Assembly (NCBI GenBank): GCA_043804035.1
Contig: JAZDJJ010000079.1
Span: 1-27,778 of the forward strand
Direction of reading: 5' to 3'
Length of the DNA stretch: 27,778 nucleotides
DNA from: JAZDJJ01 sp043804035
Lineage (GTDB): Bacteria > Bacteroidota > Bacteroidia > Palsa-948
Position numbers and translations under genes: made by a program
Notes under the pieces: model-generated
The model's database searches: none
Told to the model about the DNA's origin: nothing
The model's input: only the letters and a program-made list of their open reading frames with translations
Shown here: piece by piece, positions 16,421-25,546 of the stretch
Layout: each line of letters opens with the position of its first letter
How positions within the stretch are numbered: position 1 is the first letter of the stretch

Positions 16421-18034
16421 TTATTCAACCACTTTCCAAAATATAAATCCATTTTTCCTATACAGTTCTATGCACTTCGGATATTCTTTCTTCATTTTAT
16501 CATAACCGGTAATTTTACTGACGAAATAATGTGTTAGTGGTTTGTGGGTAGTGGGTAGTGGTTCGTAATTTGTGTAAAACAGATGCGCAAAACTTTTAAA
16601 CCCGATCGTTTCTACTATGCAATTTTCATTCATTTTACTTTTATAGAACTCAATTGCAGCGCCCTGTGTGTATTGTTCCACCTTTGGTACAACAGCAATC
16701 ATTAACAGATTTGTTGTGAGTAATGACACAATGAATATTCCATAAATGAATTTGTATTTTCCCTGCGAAATTTTCCGGAAGAAATAAAATGTCAGTATCA
16801 AAAAGAAAAATCCTATTAGCCATTCTGTTCCGTTCCATTGCACTATAGTTTTCAGATTTTCAATTGCAAAAACATCTTTCACAAATCCCGATTCAATGAG
16901 TGACATTTTAAAAATTTCTATACAAGGTGCCAATATAAATATAGTGCCAAGCAAAAAAGTAACAACGAAACCCAGTGTGTTCATCCATTTCATACACCTG
17001 ATTTCACCATTCAATATTTTCTGAATGTTCCATGCAGCAAAAAAGGTGAGTGGGAAATAGCAGAGCGATGAGTAATGAATAATTTTTGTTTTCACTATAG
17101 AAAAAAGAATCAATACAATCCAAAACAAAATGAGCATCCATCTTGATAAGAAGAGATTAAAAGGAGTGTCGGTTGATTTTTGTGGAAAGATATTTATGGA
17201 AGGAAAAACCGACCTCAGTGCAAACACTGATGCAGGAAAACATCCGATTAACAGAACGAGGAAATGAAAATAAAATGGACCTCCGTGACCAGAATCTTCT
17301 GTGGTTAACAATCGTATCTGATAGACAATAAAATCAAGAACTATCTTTTCATTTCCGCTTGCGATTAAATAAAAGAACCAACTTCCACCAATCAAAATAA
17401 GTACAGCTGTGAAAAGAAAAATTTGTTTCAACGAAACAATAGGAGATTTTTTTTTAATCCAGTAAATGCAAATGCACAAAAGAAAAATCAATAGTGCAAC
17501 CGGTCCTTTTGTAAGTATGCCAAGTCCGATAAAAATTGCCGAGTAGATAATATGTATGTTATGAATCGGATTATTGAAAAACAAAATGATTTGATAAACT
17601 CCCAGAAAAATAAAAAGATTGAACCACGGATCAATGATGGCTGTTTTAAAATAAAAATGAGGAAGGATAGAACCGGCAAAAACAAGCACCCACAATACAG
17701 CAAATTGCTTTCCTAATTTTTTTTTTCCAATATAAAAAATGGTGAGCAGTGTAATAATTCCGCAGATGGCATTCGGCAAACGTGAGGCAAATTCATTCAC
17801 ACCAAACAAATTCATTGATAGCAATTGCATCCAGATAAAAAGAGGAGGTTTTTCCCAAAATGGCTGAAAGTTTATTTGCACGATAGAATAATTTTTACTC
17901 ACAATCATTTCTCTGGCGCATTCGGTAAAATTTATTTCATCCCAATCAAACAAATGAACATTCCCCAAAAAAGGAATGAACAATAAAGATGCAAATGCAG
18001 TGATAATAATATATGGCAACAAAAGATTTTTCAT
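16421..18034 (-). CDS. GT39 (ArnT/PMT-like) GT-C membrane glycosyltransferase
   Basis: 537 aa, about 11-13 membrane segments in the first 420 residues followed by a soluble C-terminal part. The first periplasmic loop has the acidic pair of GT-C enzymes (FDWDEINF, Asp30/Asp32/Glu33), followed by FWEKPPLFIWMQ (59-70) and EFASRLPNA, the signature of ArnT/PMT family 39. Such enzymes transfer a sugar from a polyprenyl-phosphate donor to lipid A, protein or another lipid on the outer face of the inner membrane. The acceptor is not determinable. It begins 27 nt after the PAP2 stop, so the two are probably co-transcribed; PAP2 enzymes often recycle polyprenyl phosphates, which fits. Start MKNLLLPYII leads directly into segment 1. 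Confidence 0.88.
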   Translation of the reverse strand: MKNLLLPYIIITAFASLLFIPFLGNVHLFDWDEINFTECAREMIVSKNYSIVQINFQPFWEKPPLFIWMQLLSMNLFGVNEFASRLPNAICGIITLLTIFYIGKKKLGKQFAVLWVLVFAGSILPHFYFKTAIIDPWFNLFIFLGVYQIILFFNNPIHNIHIIYSAIFIGLGILTKGPVALLIFLLCICIYWIKKKSPIVSLKQIFLFTAVLILIGGSWFFYLIASGNEKIVLDFIVYQIRLLTTEDSGHGGPFYFHFLVLLIGCFPASVFALRSVFPSINIFPQKSTDTPFNLFLSRWMLILFWIVLILFSIVKTKIIHYSSLCYFPLTFFAAWNIQKILNGEIRCMKWMNTLGFVVTFLLGTIFILAPCIEIFKMSLIESGFVKDVFAIENLKTIVQWNGTEWLIGFFFLILTFYFFRKISQGKYKFIYGIFIVSLLTTNLLMIAVVPKVEQYTQGAAIEFYKSKMNENCIVETIGFKSFAHLFYTNYEPLPTTHKPLTHYFVSKITGYDKMKKEYPKCIELYRKNGFIFWKVVE

Positions 18035-18061
18035 TTCCTGCTATGGTAATATCTTAATAAT

Positions 18062-18712
18062 TCAATTGTTCAATAATGATTTCTCTATCCATTTTTTATT
18101 TTTCAGTTTTTTAGAGAGGAAGAAAAAATAATATACAAACAAAGCAATCGTAATACCAATAATTGACCCTGCATAAATATCGTTCAGAAAATGTTGAGAT
18201 AGATACACTCGTGAAAATCCTATCGTCAGTGCAATTACAAACATCAGGAATTTCAGAAATTTATTTTTTAGAATCATTGACAAACAAAAAAAAGTAGCAA
18301 ATGCAACTGTAGTGTGTCCTGATGGAAAACTGTTGTATAAATAATTTTCTACCAATGGCACAAAATTCAATTCGTGAATTCCTTCAAAAAATTTTTTTGG
18401 ACGAACCACATCTGCATAAACTGTGTGTTTCAGTATTTGTACAATAAGTGAAGAAAAAATACTGCTTACTGCAACTAATAATGCAAAGCGGTAACAAAAA
18501 AAACAAAGAGAAAGAACTATTGTTGCAATAGCAAATCCTTCTCCTAAAAAAGTTGCATAATAAAAAAAGTAATTGTAAAAATTATTATGAAATTGATTGA
18601 TGAACAAATGAATTTCTCCTTTGGGATACAGAACCAGAAAATATCCGGATATTAAAAGAAAAAAAAGATATGGAATAAGAAAAAAAAGATTTTGCAGGAT
18701 GACTTTTTTCAT
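18062..18712 (-). CDS. PAP2-family membrane phosphatase
   Basis: 216 aa with six predicted membrane segments. PAP2 motifs: Lys95 and Arg104-Pro105 (KHTVYADVVRP), PSGH at 130-133, and SRVYLSQHFLND with Ser167-Arg168, His174 and Asp178. Members dephosphorylate phosphatidic acid, undecaprenyl pyrophosphate or similar lipids at the membrane. The first motif has eight residues between Lys and Arg-Pro rather than the canonical six, which may mean a small insertion. The ATG lies only 5 nt from the 3' end of tRNA-Met and no other start would keep segment 1, so the gene probably shares the tRNA promoter. It is followed after 27 nt by the GT39 gene. Confidence 0.9.
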   Translation of the reverse strand: MKKVILQNLFFLIPYLFFLLISGYFLVLYPKGEIHLFINQFHNNFYNYFFYYATFLGEGFAIATIVLSLCFFCYRFALLVAVSSIFSSLIVQILKHTVYADVVRPKKFFEGIHELNFVPLVENYLYNSFPSGHTTVAFATFFCLSMILKNKFLKFLMFVIALTIGFSRVYLSQHFLNDIYAGSIIGITIALFVYYFFFLSKKLKNKKWIEKSLLNN

Positions 18713-18717
18713 TTTTG

Positions 18718-18791
18718 TAGCGAGGGAGGGAATTGAACCCTCGACCTCAGGGTTATGAATCCTGTGCTCTTACCAACTGAGCTACCTCGCC
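18718..18791 (-). tRNA. tRNA-Met (CAU anticodon)
   Basis: The minus strand folds into a standard 74-nt cloverleaf: acceptor GGCGAGG/CCTCGCT (G1-U72 wobble), D-arm GCTC/GAGC, anticodon stem CAGGA/CCCTG with loop TTCATAA (anticodon CAT), 5-nt variable loop and T-arm GAGGG/CCCTC with TTCAATT. Discriminator A is at 18718 and CCA is not encoded. The 31-39 pair is an A-C mismatch. The first pair and anticodon stem argue against the initiator type; a lysidine-modified Ile tRNA cannot be fully excluded but the elongator Met form fits best. Confidence 0.95.
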
Positions 18792-18825
18792 ATATTCTAT
18801 ATCTATTCATCGCGAAATGAAAAAG

Positions 18826-18841
18826 CAAACGTACATAAAAT
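18826..18841 (-). promoter_or_regulatory. Extended -7 promoter-like motif upstream of tRNA-Met
   Basis: The minus strand reads ATTTTATGTACGTTTG, 34 nt before the tRNA 5' end. It is the only evident promoter for the tRNA and, given the 5-nt junction, for the PAP2 gene. Confidence 0.65.
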
Positions 18842-18870
18842 TTTCAATTACACATAAACGGGATAAAAAC

Positions 18871-19239
18871 CAAAAAGGATTTATAGATGGCGGGTCAAAG
18901 CCCGCCATGACGAACTAATGAGATGATGGGTCAAAGTCCGCCATGACGAACTAATGATGGCGGTTCAAAGCCCGCCATGACGAACTAATGATGGCGGGTC
19001 AAAGCCCGCCATGACGAACTAATGATGGCGGGTCAAAGTCCGCTATGACGAACTAATGATGGCGGGTCAAAGTCCGCTATGACGAACTAATGATGGCGGG
19101 TCAAAGTCCGCCATGACGAACTAATGATGGCGGGTCAAAGTCCGCCATGACGAACTAATGATGGCGGGTCAAAGTCCGCTATGACGAACTAATGATGGCG
19201 GGTCAAAGTCCGCTATGACGAACAAATCAAAAAGGATTT
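18871..19239. repeat. 34-bp hairpin tandem array (10 units) flanked by 12-bp direct repeats
   Basis: Ten units with a period of 34 bp (the second is 36) run from 18886 to 19227. Each unit starts GATGGCGGGTCAAAGCCCGC and ends CATGACGAACTAAT; the arms ATGGCGGG and CCCGCCAT pair around TCAAAG. Later units carry GTCCGCT in the right arm, which weakens the stem. CAAAAAGGATTT occurs exactly at 18871-18882 and at 19228-19239, just outside the array. There are no spacers, so it is not a CRISPR array. It fills the gap between the tRNA promoter and the START-like gene. Confidence 0.92.
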
Positions 19240-19335
19240 TTTGAAGAAAGATATTTAAATCGGTTGTTAGAAAATTTTATTTTTTTTGCCATTTTACTAT
19301 TTTTCATATATTGCCACGCAATTAAATTTTTTATT

Positions 19336-19860
19336 ATGTCTAAAAAAATAAAAAGTAAGTACAATAAAAAAAAATCTTTTACACAGAAAAAAAAGATTAC
19401 ATCTGCAAAAAGTGATAGCAGAAAAAAAACTACTACACAAATTCTTGCTGCAAACAAAAAGCAAAAAAACGAAGCAGAAAAAAATATGATTGTGTTTGAA
19501 TATATTTTTCGCACATCTTCTGATTTATTGTTCAGTTTTATTTCTTCTCCTAGCGGATTATCGGAATGGTTTGCTGATGATGTGAATATCAATGGAAATA
19601 TTTATACTTTTTTCTGGGACGGATCTCAGCAACAGGCAAAGATGGTAAATATTAAAGAAGGGAAATCTATCCGTTTTCAATGGCTTGATAAATCGGAATT
19701 TACTTTCTTTGAACTTCGTATTGAAAAGAATGATCTTACTGATGATATTTCTCTGATGATTACAGATTTTGCCGAGAACGAAAGAGATAAAGAAACACTA
19801 TCTTTGATATGGGAAAATCAGGTTCACAAACTGATGATGTTAATGGGAACTGAAATATAA
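19336..19860 (+). CDS. START-like (AHSA1/SRPBCC-type) protein with lysine-rich N-terminal tail
   Basis: 174 aa from the ATG at 19336. The last 125 residues (from IVFEYIFRTSSDLLFSFIS, with GLSEWFADDVN, FFWDGSQQQA, IRFQWLD and ITDFAE) match the small START-like family common in Bacteroidota, a helix-grip fold that binds hydrophobic ligands or partner proteins; its role is unknown. Family members usually begin at the equivalent of the ATG at 19486. Here about 50 residues rich in Lys and Ser/Thr precede the domain (SKKIKSKYNKKKSF and on). An even earlier start at 19264 would add a hydrophobic stretch but is less likely, lying beside the repeat array. PorU2 follows after 237 nt with no recognisable feature between. 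Confidence 0.82.
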   Translation: MSKKIKSKYNKKKSFTQKKKITSAKSDSRKKTTTQILAANKKQKNEAEKNMIVFEYIFRTSSDLLFSFISSPSGLSEWFADDVNINGNIYTFFWDGSQQQAKMVNIKEGKSIRFQWLDKSEFTFFELRIEKNDLTDDISLMITDFAENERDKETLSLIWENQVHKLMMLMGTEI

Positions 19861-20097
19861 AAAAACATTTAATCGCAAAGAGCGATGAACTTTAAATATT
19901 AAACTTTTATTCTTTTTATACGACATGTCTCACAAGATTGTTCTGAAAATAAATCTTCAAAACTACCGCTTATGCTCAATATAAATTCACAAACCTCGTA
20001 TTGAGCTTGGTAATTGAGCTTTGCCGAAATTTGCCGAAATATACAAAAGGTCAGGAGAGGTCTGAAGTTTGTAAAAGATTTGTAATTCGTTGGAATA

Positions 20098-23000
20098 ATG
20101 AATGAAGAAGATATGTGCCGAATAACAAAAAAAAATGCACTCTTGTTTTTCGTTCCGAAAATTTCCGGAGTTTTATTGCGTTTGCTCTTTCTTTTTCTTT
20201 TTTCTTTTTCTCTTTTTCTCTTTTCATTATCTCAACCGTACTGGAACGAGTGGATTAACTATTCTCAGAAGTATTATAGAATTCCTGTTACACAAAATGG
20301 AATTTACCGTTTGGATTTTATTACACTTACCAATGCAGGGATTCCTGTTTCTTCTATCAATCCAAAAAAATTACAATTGTTTTTCAGAGGTAACGAACAA
20401 TATATTTATGTGAAAGGAGAAAATGACAATGTTTTCAATTCGACTGATTACATAGAATTTTACGGGCAGTATAACAATGGTGATCTTGATTCAACACTTT
20501 ACAAAGGAGAATTTTACGACTTACCCAAAAAGCATCCCAATCCTTATTACAGTTTATTTAACGATACTTCTGCTTATTTCCTGACATGGAATAATTCCAC
20601 TTCTAATAACCGAATTACTTTTCTGCCCGATACTAATTTTTCGGGATACACTTCTGAAGATTATTTTTTCAAAGAAAAAATAATAGAGAAACACGAAAAT
20701 TATTATTACGGAAAATCTACTACTACAGGTATTAATTTTCCTGAATATCATGAATCAGAAGGTTGGTTTGGACCAGAATTTAATATAAATAATACTTATT
20801 CAATTATTCATAATACTACTAATGTATATGCTGGAGGTCGTCAGGCAACAGTAAAACTTACTGTTGTTGGCGCTTCAAGAGATACTAAAATCTCCCCTAT
20901 CATAAACGACCATGTTATTCAGATTAGATATAAAAATGCTTCTAATACATACACATTGATTGATACATTAAAATTCATAGGATATGTATTAGCATCTTCT
21001 GCCTATCAAATTCCTGCTTCGCAATTAGGTGATTCTACAGAATTTCTTTTTACTGCACTTACGCAAGGTTCTGCTATAAGTCGCAATGCCGTTGCATACG
21101 TTACAATAAAATATCCGCATATTCCAACACTTGAAAATAAAACATGGTATGAGATGCTTATTCCTGATGATTCTATTCAGGGAAAGTCCTATTATTCATT
21201 TAGCAATTTTGATGACCAAACTTCCCCGGTTTATCTGTATGATATTTCAAATCATCTGATGGTTCCTGTTGTAAAAAATGGCAGTAGATATCAAGTATTA
21301 GTTCCTAACGGAGGAGGAGAAAAGTTCTGCATAGTAAAATCCGAAAAACAGTATTTCACTTCTTCTCTTACGCCCGTTAATGGTAATGGATATTTTACCA
21401 ATTATTTATCTATTGCATCTTCGCAACAATTAGATTCGGCTTTTATTATCATTACTCATAAAAGTTTAATTGGCAATGCAACAAGTGGAGCAATAGCTTA
21501 TGCTAATTACAGAGCAAGTGCTGCGGGAGGAGGTAAAAATGTTTTGATAGTTGATATTGACGACCTGTATGAACAGTTTGGATTCGGGATTCGTAAAAGT
21601 CCTTTTTCCATCAGGCACTTTGCTGATTTCTGTTTAGATAAATTTTCTTCTGAACCGCAATATCTTTTCCTGATGGGAAAATCTGTTAAGATAGAAAACA
21701 GCAGAAACCATTATGCAAATTCTTTATGGGGAGATTATCTTGCTAATTATTCTGCCTCACTTATTCCTTCTATGGGATGCCCTGCCAGTGATAACATGTT
21801 AGTTGCCGGACTGAATGGATTATTTAATCATATGCCAATTGCTGTAGGACGATTGGCTGCACAAAATCCGAATCACATTTCCATTTACCTGAACAAAGTT
21901 ATTGAATATGAAAGTTTGCAGCCGGCAGAATGGATGAAACATGTACTTCATCTTGGAGGTGGACTAGATCAAAATCAACAGGCAGTTTTTTGTAATTCTT
22001 TGTCAAATTATGCAAACATTATTAAAGATACTTTGTTTGGTGGCTACGTACATCAGTTCTGTAAAAACGCTTCTTCGCCCACTCAAATTTCATTTACCGA
22101 TTCTATTAAGATGCTGATGAACTCCGGACTTTCGCTCATTACGTTTTTCGGACATTCTTCTGCTTCTGTTTTTGAATTTGGTACACTTCCCCCTGACCAG
22201 TATCAAAACATTAACGGAAAATATCCGTTTTATCTTGCCTTTGGTTGTGTGAGTGGAGATATTCATATGCCTCCTGCTACAAATATGAGTTCAGGCGAAA
22301 GTTTTATTCTATCAAGTAAAGGTACCATTGGTTTTTTAGCATCCTCAGGACCGGGAACTGCTATTGATATGGAATTGTTTGGTAAATATTTTTATAAAAA
22401 CATTAGTTATTATTTATATGGACAGCCGGTAGGGAAAAATATTCAGAGGACTATTGACAATATGCAGAGAACAGGAGGAACAAATGCTTATACTAATGCT
22501 GTTTGTCGTGAAATGACTTTGCATGGCGATCCTGCAATAAAGATTCATTCTTACTTACTGCCGGATTATTCGGTTGATAATTCCAGTATTTACTTTTCGC
22601 CTTCGTATATTTCTACTGATATAGATTCTTTTAATGTAAATGTAATTGTAACGAACATTGGAAAAGCCACACGCAACAGAGTGCCTGTTTCACTCAAAAG
22701 GATTTTCCCTGATGGCACAAGCGATATGTATTACGATACCATTCCTTATGTTCTATATAAAGATACTTTGACATTTCGCATTCTTGTTGATCCGATAAAA
22801 GGAGGAGGGATAAATAAGTTTGAATTAAAAGTGGACGCAGATAATATAATTGCCGAGACAGAAGATATTCTTAATAATAATTTAGTGGGAGCAAACGCTG
22901 TGCTTCTGATGATATATTCAGGTGATGTAGTCCCAATTTATCCTTATCAATATGCAATTGTGCCTGACGATACCATTACGTTGAAAGCATCCACCGTTAA

Positions 23001-25254
23001 TTCTTTTGAACCGATTCGTAATTATATTTTTGAAATAGACACTACTGATCTTTTCAATAGCACGATTAAAAAAACGCAACATATTACGCAATCGGGCGGA
23101 GTGCTGAAAGCGACTTTTAATAAATGGTTGCCTTCAAATCTTGTTCTTGCTGATAGCACTGTGTATTTCTGGCGTGTGCGAAGAGATACAAGCGACACAG
23201 CAAATTTCAAATGGCGTGAAAGTTCTTTCCATTATATTCCCGACAAACGCGGATGGGGACAATCACATTTCTTTCAGTTTCTTAAAGGAGATAAGTTTCA
23301 ATTTATTGATACAGTAAGAAGTAAAAGAAAATTTGAGTTCCTTAATACAAATATCTCCTTGTTTGTGCAAACATTAAACTATAATTATTATGGAGGAACT
23401 TATTGGTCATATATAAATGTTATTCTCAATGCAGAGAGAATTAACACATTTGCTTTTAATAGTTCCAACGCTATAATTGCTGTAGTTATTGATTCTATTT
23501 CAGGCAAGGTCTGGCTGAATAGCGGAAATGGTGATGGTGGTTCTGAACCTGTTAACAACCTGCTTCCCAGATATGAATTTTTGCTTACCACAGAGCAGAA
23601 GATAAATGCTTTTACAAACTTCTTGCAGAGTTTTATTCCCTGCGGTTCTATTGTGGCTCTTTATACTCCGGGCAATCATAAATTAGATTCAATACTAAAT
23701 AATAATACTGCTTTACTTGCTGCTTTCAGATCTGTGGGTGCTGTACAAATAAGTTCCCTGAAAAGAAATGTTCCATATATTCTTATAGGGAAAAAGTGCG
23801 GTTCTGCTATTGAAACTGTGGGAGATTCTATCAGACATATTATTTCTGCTTCTCAAAATACCATAATAAAACGAAATAGCGGGAATGTTTTCTCTGAGAT
23901 TATTGGTCCTGCTTCACGATGGGGCTCTCTCCATTGGAAATATGCGGAACTTGAAAATCCTTCTAAGGATTTAATTCAAATAAGTATTGTTGGAATAAAA
24001 CAAAATGGCTCTACAAATACTCTTGCCGTAGAGGATTCCAAATCTTTGGATGTGTATAATCTGTATGATTTTATTGATGCATCTGTTTATCCTTTCCTTC
24101 AATTGATTGCACACGTGAAAGATGATTCGTTAGTTACTCCGCCGCAGGTGAAAAGATGGCAGATATATTATGACGGTGTTCCTGAGGCAGCTCTTAATCC
24201 AAGTAAATACTTTTCTTTTTACAGTCCATCGGTTCAGCAGGGCGATAGTATCAAAATGAAAGTGGCAATTGAAAATATTGGCGACTATAATATGGATAGT
24301 TTGTGGGTTGACTTCTGGGTGTATGATGCAAATCGGAATAAGTATCCATTACCATCTGCAAAACTTGATTCTCTTCGCATAAACAAATCTCTTATCGCTA
24401 AAATTGCTTTATCTTCTAAAAATATTCCGGGCGGGATCAATAGTTTGTGGATAGAGGCCAATCCGTTCAACGCACATCATCAGTCAGAGCAATATCATTT
24501 TAATAATATTGGCACCTCGTTGTTCAATGTCAGTGCTGATGCCATAAATCCTGTTCTGGATGTAACCTTTGACGGAGTGCATATTATGAATGGCGATATT
24601 GTTTCTGCCAAACCAACAATTGCTGTTAAACTGAAAGACGAAAATAAATTTCTCGCCTTGAATGATACTTCGGATTTTGAAGTTTATCTAATGCGTCCTT
24701 CACAAACAAATTATAGTCGCATTCACTTCAGTAAAGAAATGCTTTTTTATCCTGCCACGTTACCCAATAACAGTTGCAGAATTATATTTGCTCCGACATT
24801 GCCGCAGGATGGTACTTATTATCTGATGGTGCAGGCAAAAGACCGCAGCGGAAATTATTCCGGTAACACTGAGTATAAAATTTCTTTTGAAGTGGTCAAC
24901 AAAGCCACTATCACTCACGTGCTTAATTATCCAAATCCATTTTCAACTTCCACACGATTTGTATTTACTCTCACCGGTTCAGAAGTTCCCGATTATCTGA
25001 AGATTCAAATTATGACCATTACCGGAAAGACCGTTAAGGAAATTAACAGGAGCGAACTTGGTCTCATTCATATCGGCAGAAATATTACTGAATATGCATG
25101 GGATGGAAAAGATGAGTTTGGAGATCAGTTGGCAAATGGAATTTATCTTTACAGAGTGATGACGCAACTTAATGGAAAAGTGTTGGAGCATTGTGAAACC
25201 GAAGCCGATTCTTATTTCACAAAAGAATTTGGGAAAATGTTTTTGATGCGATAA
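20098..25254 (+). CDS. porU2: Type IX secretion sortase, PorU2-like (C25 family cysteine peptidase)
   Basis: 1718 aa. Residues 1-46 are a signal peptide ending LFSLSQ. After an N-terminal beta-rich region (about 50-430) comes a gingipain-type C25 peptidase domain (about 440-815) with the catalytic dyad His686 (FFGHSS) and Cys717 (AFGCVSGD). Two CARDB/Ig-like stretches follow (about 822-950 and 1375-1470). The last 110 residues (from NYPNPFSTSTRFVF at 1609, then WDGKDEFGDQLANGIYLYR, ending GKMFLMR) form a FlgD-like Ig domain. PorU enzymes remove the C-terminal signal of T9SS cargo and attach it to lipopolysaccharide at the cell surface. The great length and domain order fit the PorU2 group rather than classical PorU (about 1100-1300 aa). 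The SBBP protein in this window is a plausible substrate. Confidence 0.85.
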   Translation: MNEEDMCRITKKNALLFFVPKISGVLLRLLFLFLFSFSLFLFSLSQPYWNEWINYSQKYYRIPVTQNGIYRLDFITLTNAGIPVSSINPKKLQLFFRGNEQYIYVKGENDNVFNSTDYIEFYGQYNNGDLDSTLYKGEFYDLPKKHPNPYYSLFNDTSAYFLTWNNSTSNNRITFLPDTNFSGYTSEDYFFKEKIIEKHENYYYGKSTTTGINFPEYHESEGWFGPEFNINNTYSIIHNTTNVYAGGRQATVKLTVVGASRDTKISPIINDHVIQIRYKNASNTYTLIDTLKFIGYVLASSAYQIPASQLGDSTEFLFTALTQGSAISRNAVAYVTIKYPHIPTLENKTWYEMLIPDDSIQGKSYYSFSNFDDQTSPVYLYDISNHLMVPVVKNGSRYQVLVPNGGGEKFCIVKSEKQYFTSSLTPVNGNGYFTNYLSIASSQQLDSAFIIITHKSLIGNATSGAIAYANYRASAAGGGKNVLIVDIDDLYEQFGFGIRKSPFSIRHFADFCLDKFSSEPQYLFLMGKSVKIENSRNHYANSLWGDYLANYSASLIPSMGCPASDNMLVAGLNGLFNHMPIAVGRLAAQNPNHISIYLNKVIEYESLQPAEWMKHVLHLGGGLDQNQQAVFCNSLSNYANIIKDTLFGGYVHQFCKNASSPTQISFTDSIKMLMNSGLSLITFFGHSSASVFEFGTLPPDQYQNINGKYPFYLAFGCVSGDIHMPPATNMSSGESFILSSKGTIGFLASSGPGTAIDMELFGKYFYKNISYYLYGQPVGKNIQRTIDNMQRTGGTNAYTNAVCREMTLHGDPAIKIHSYLLPDYSVDNSSIYFSPSYISTDIDSFNVNVIVTNIGKATRNRVPVSLKRIFPDGTSDMYYDTIPYVLYKDTLTFRILVDPIKGGGINKFELKVDADNIIAETEDILNNNLVGANAVLLMIYSGDVVPIYPYQYAIVPDDTITLKASTVNSFEPIRNYIFEIDTTDLFNSTIKKTQHITQSGGVLKATFNKWLPSNLVLADSTVYFWRVRRDTSDTANFKWRESSFHYIPDKRGWGQSHFFQFLKGDKFQFIDTVRSKRKFEFLNTNISLFVQTLNYNYYGGTYWSYINVILNAERINTFAFNSSNAIIAVVIDSISGKVWLNSGNGDGGSEPVNNLLPRYEFLLTTEQKINAFTNFLQSFIPCGSIVALYTPGNHKLDSILNNNTALLAAFRSVGAVQISSLKRNVPYILIGKKCGSAIETVGDSIRHIISASQNTIIKRNSGNVFSEIIGPASRWGSLHWKYAELENPSKDLIQISIVGIKQNGSTNTLAVEDSKSLDVYNLYDFIDASVYPFLQLIAHVKDDSLVTPPQVKRWQIYYDGVPEAALNPSKYFSFYSPSVQQGDSIKMKVAIENIGDYNMDSLWVDFWVYDANRNKYPLPSAKLDSLRINKSLIAKIALSSKNIPGGINSLWIEANPFNAHHQSEQYHFNNIGTSLFNVSADAINPVLDVTFDGVHIMNGDIVSAKPTIAVKLKDENKFLALNDTSDFEVYLMRPSQTNYSRIHFSKEMLFYPATLPNNSCRIIFAPTLPQDGTYYLMVQAKDRSGNYSGNTEYKISFEVVNKATITHVLNYPNPFSTSTRFVFTLTGSEVPDYLKIQIMTITGKTVKEINRSELGLIHIGRNITEYAWDGKDEFGDQLANGIYLYRVMTQLNGKVLEHCETEADSYFTKEFGKMFLMR

Positions 25255-25367
25255 CAAAAAAACGATAACTATCCATCGCCATCAGAAACACACCATTGAA
25301 ATTATTAAAAATAAAGGCATTGATTGCGAAATAAACTAAATTGAGCGGTAAAAAGGTGTAAAAAGAA

Positions 25368-25511
25368 TGGAAAAAACGAGTAAAAGAATGGAAAAAACGA
25401 GTAAAAGAATGGAAAAAACGAGTAAAAGAATGGAAAAAACGAGTAAAAGAATGGGAAAAACGAGTAAAAGAATGGGAAAAACGAGTAAAAAAATGGGGAA
25501 AAACGAGTAAA
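25368..25511 (+). repeat. 21-bp tandem array with a 47-codon heptad ORF
   Basis: Seven copies (last one partial) of ATGGAAAAAACGAGTAAAAG plus one A, with starts at 25368, 25389, 25410, 25431, 25452, 25473 and 25494. Read on the plus strand from 25368 this is an open frame of 47 codons, MEKTSKR repeated, ending at TAA 25509-25511. The minus strand is also open, giving FFPFFYS repeats. Both are consequences of a period divisible by three; neither frame shows other support for being a gene. Confidence 0.85.
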
Positions 25512-25546
25512 AAAATGAGGTAAATGAGGTAAATCTTGGGAAGAAA

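Noticed and set aside
18062..18712. PAP2 protein as inactive because of the long first motif
   Set aside because: Spacing of eight rather than six between Lys and Arg-Pro is odd, but all catalytic residues are present, so inactivity is not supported.
18886..19227. CRISPR-like array of 34-bp units
   Set aside because: Units are contiguous with no unique spacers and no cas genes are near; each unit is itself a hairpin repeat.
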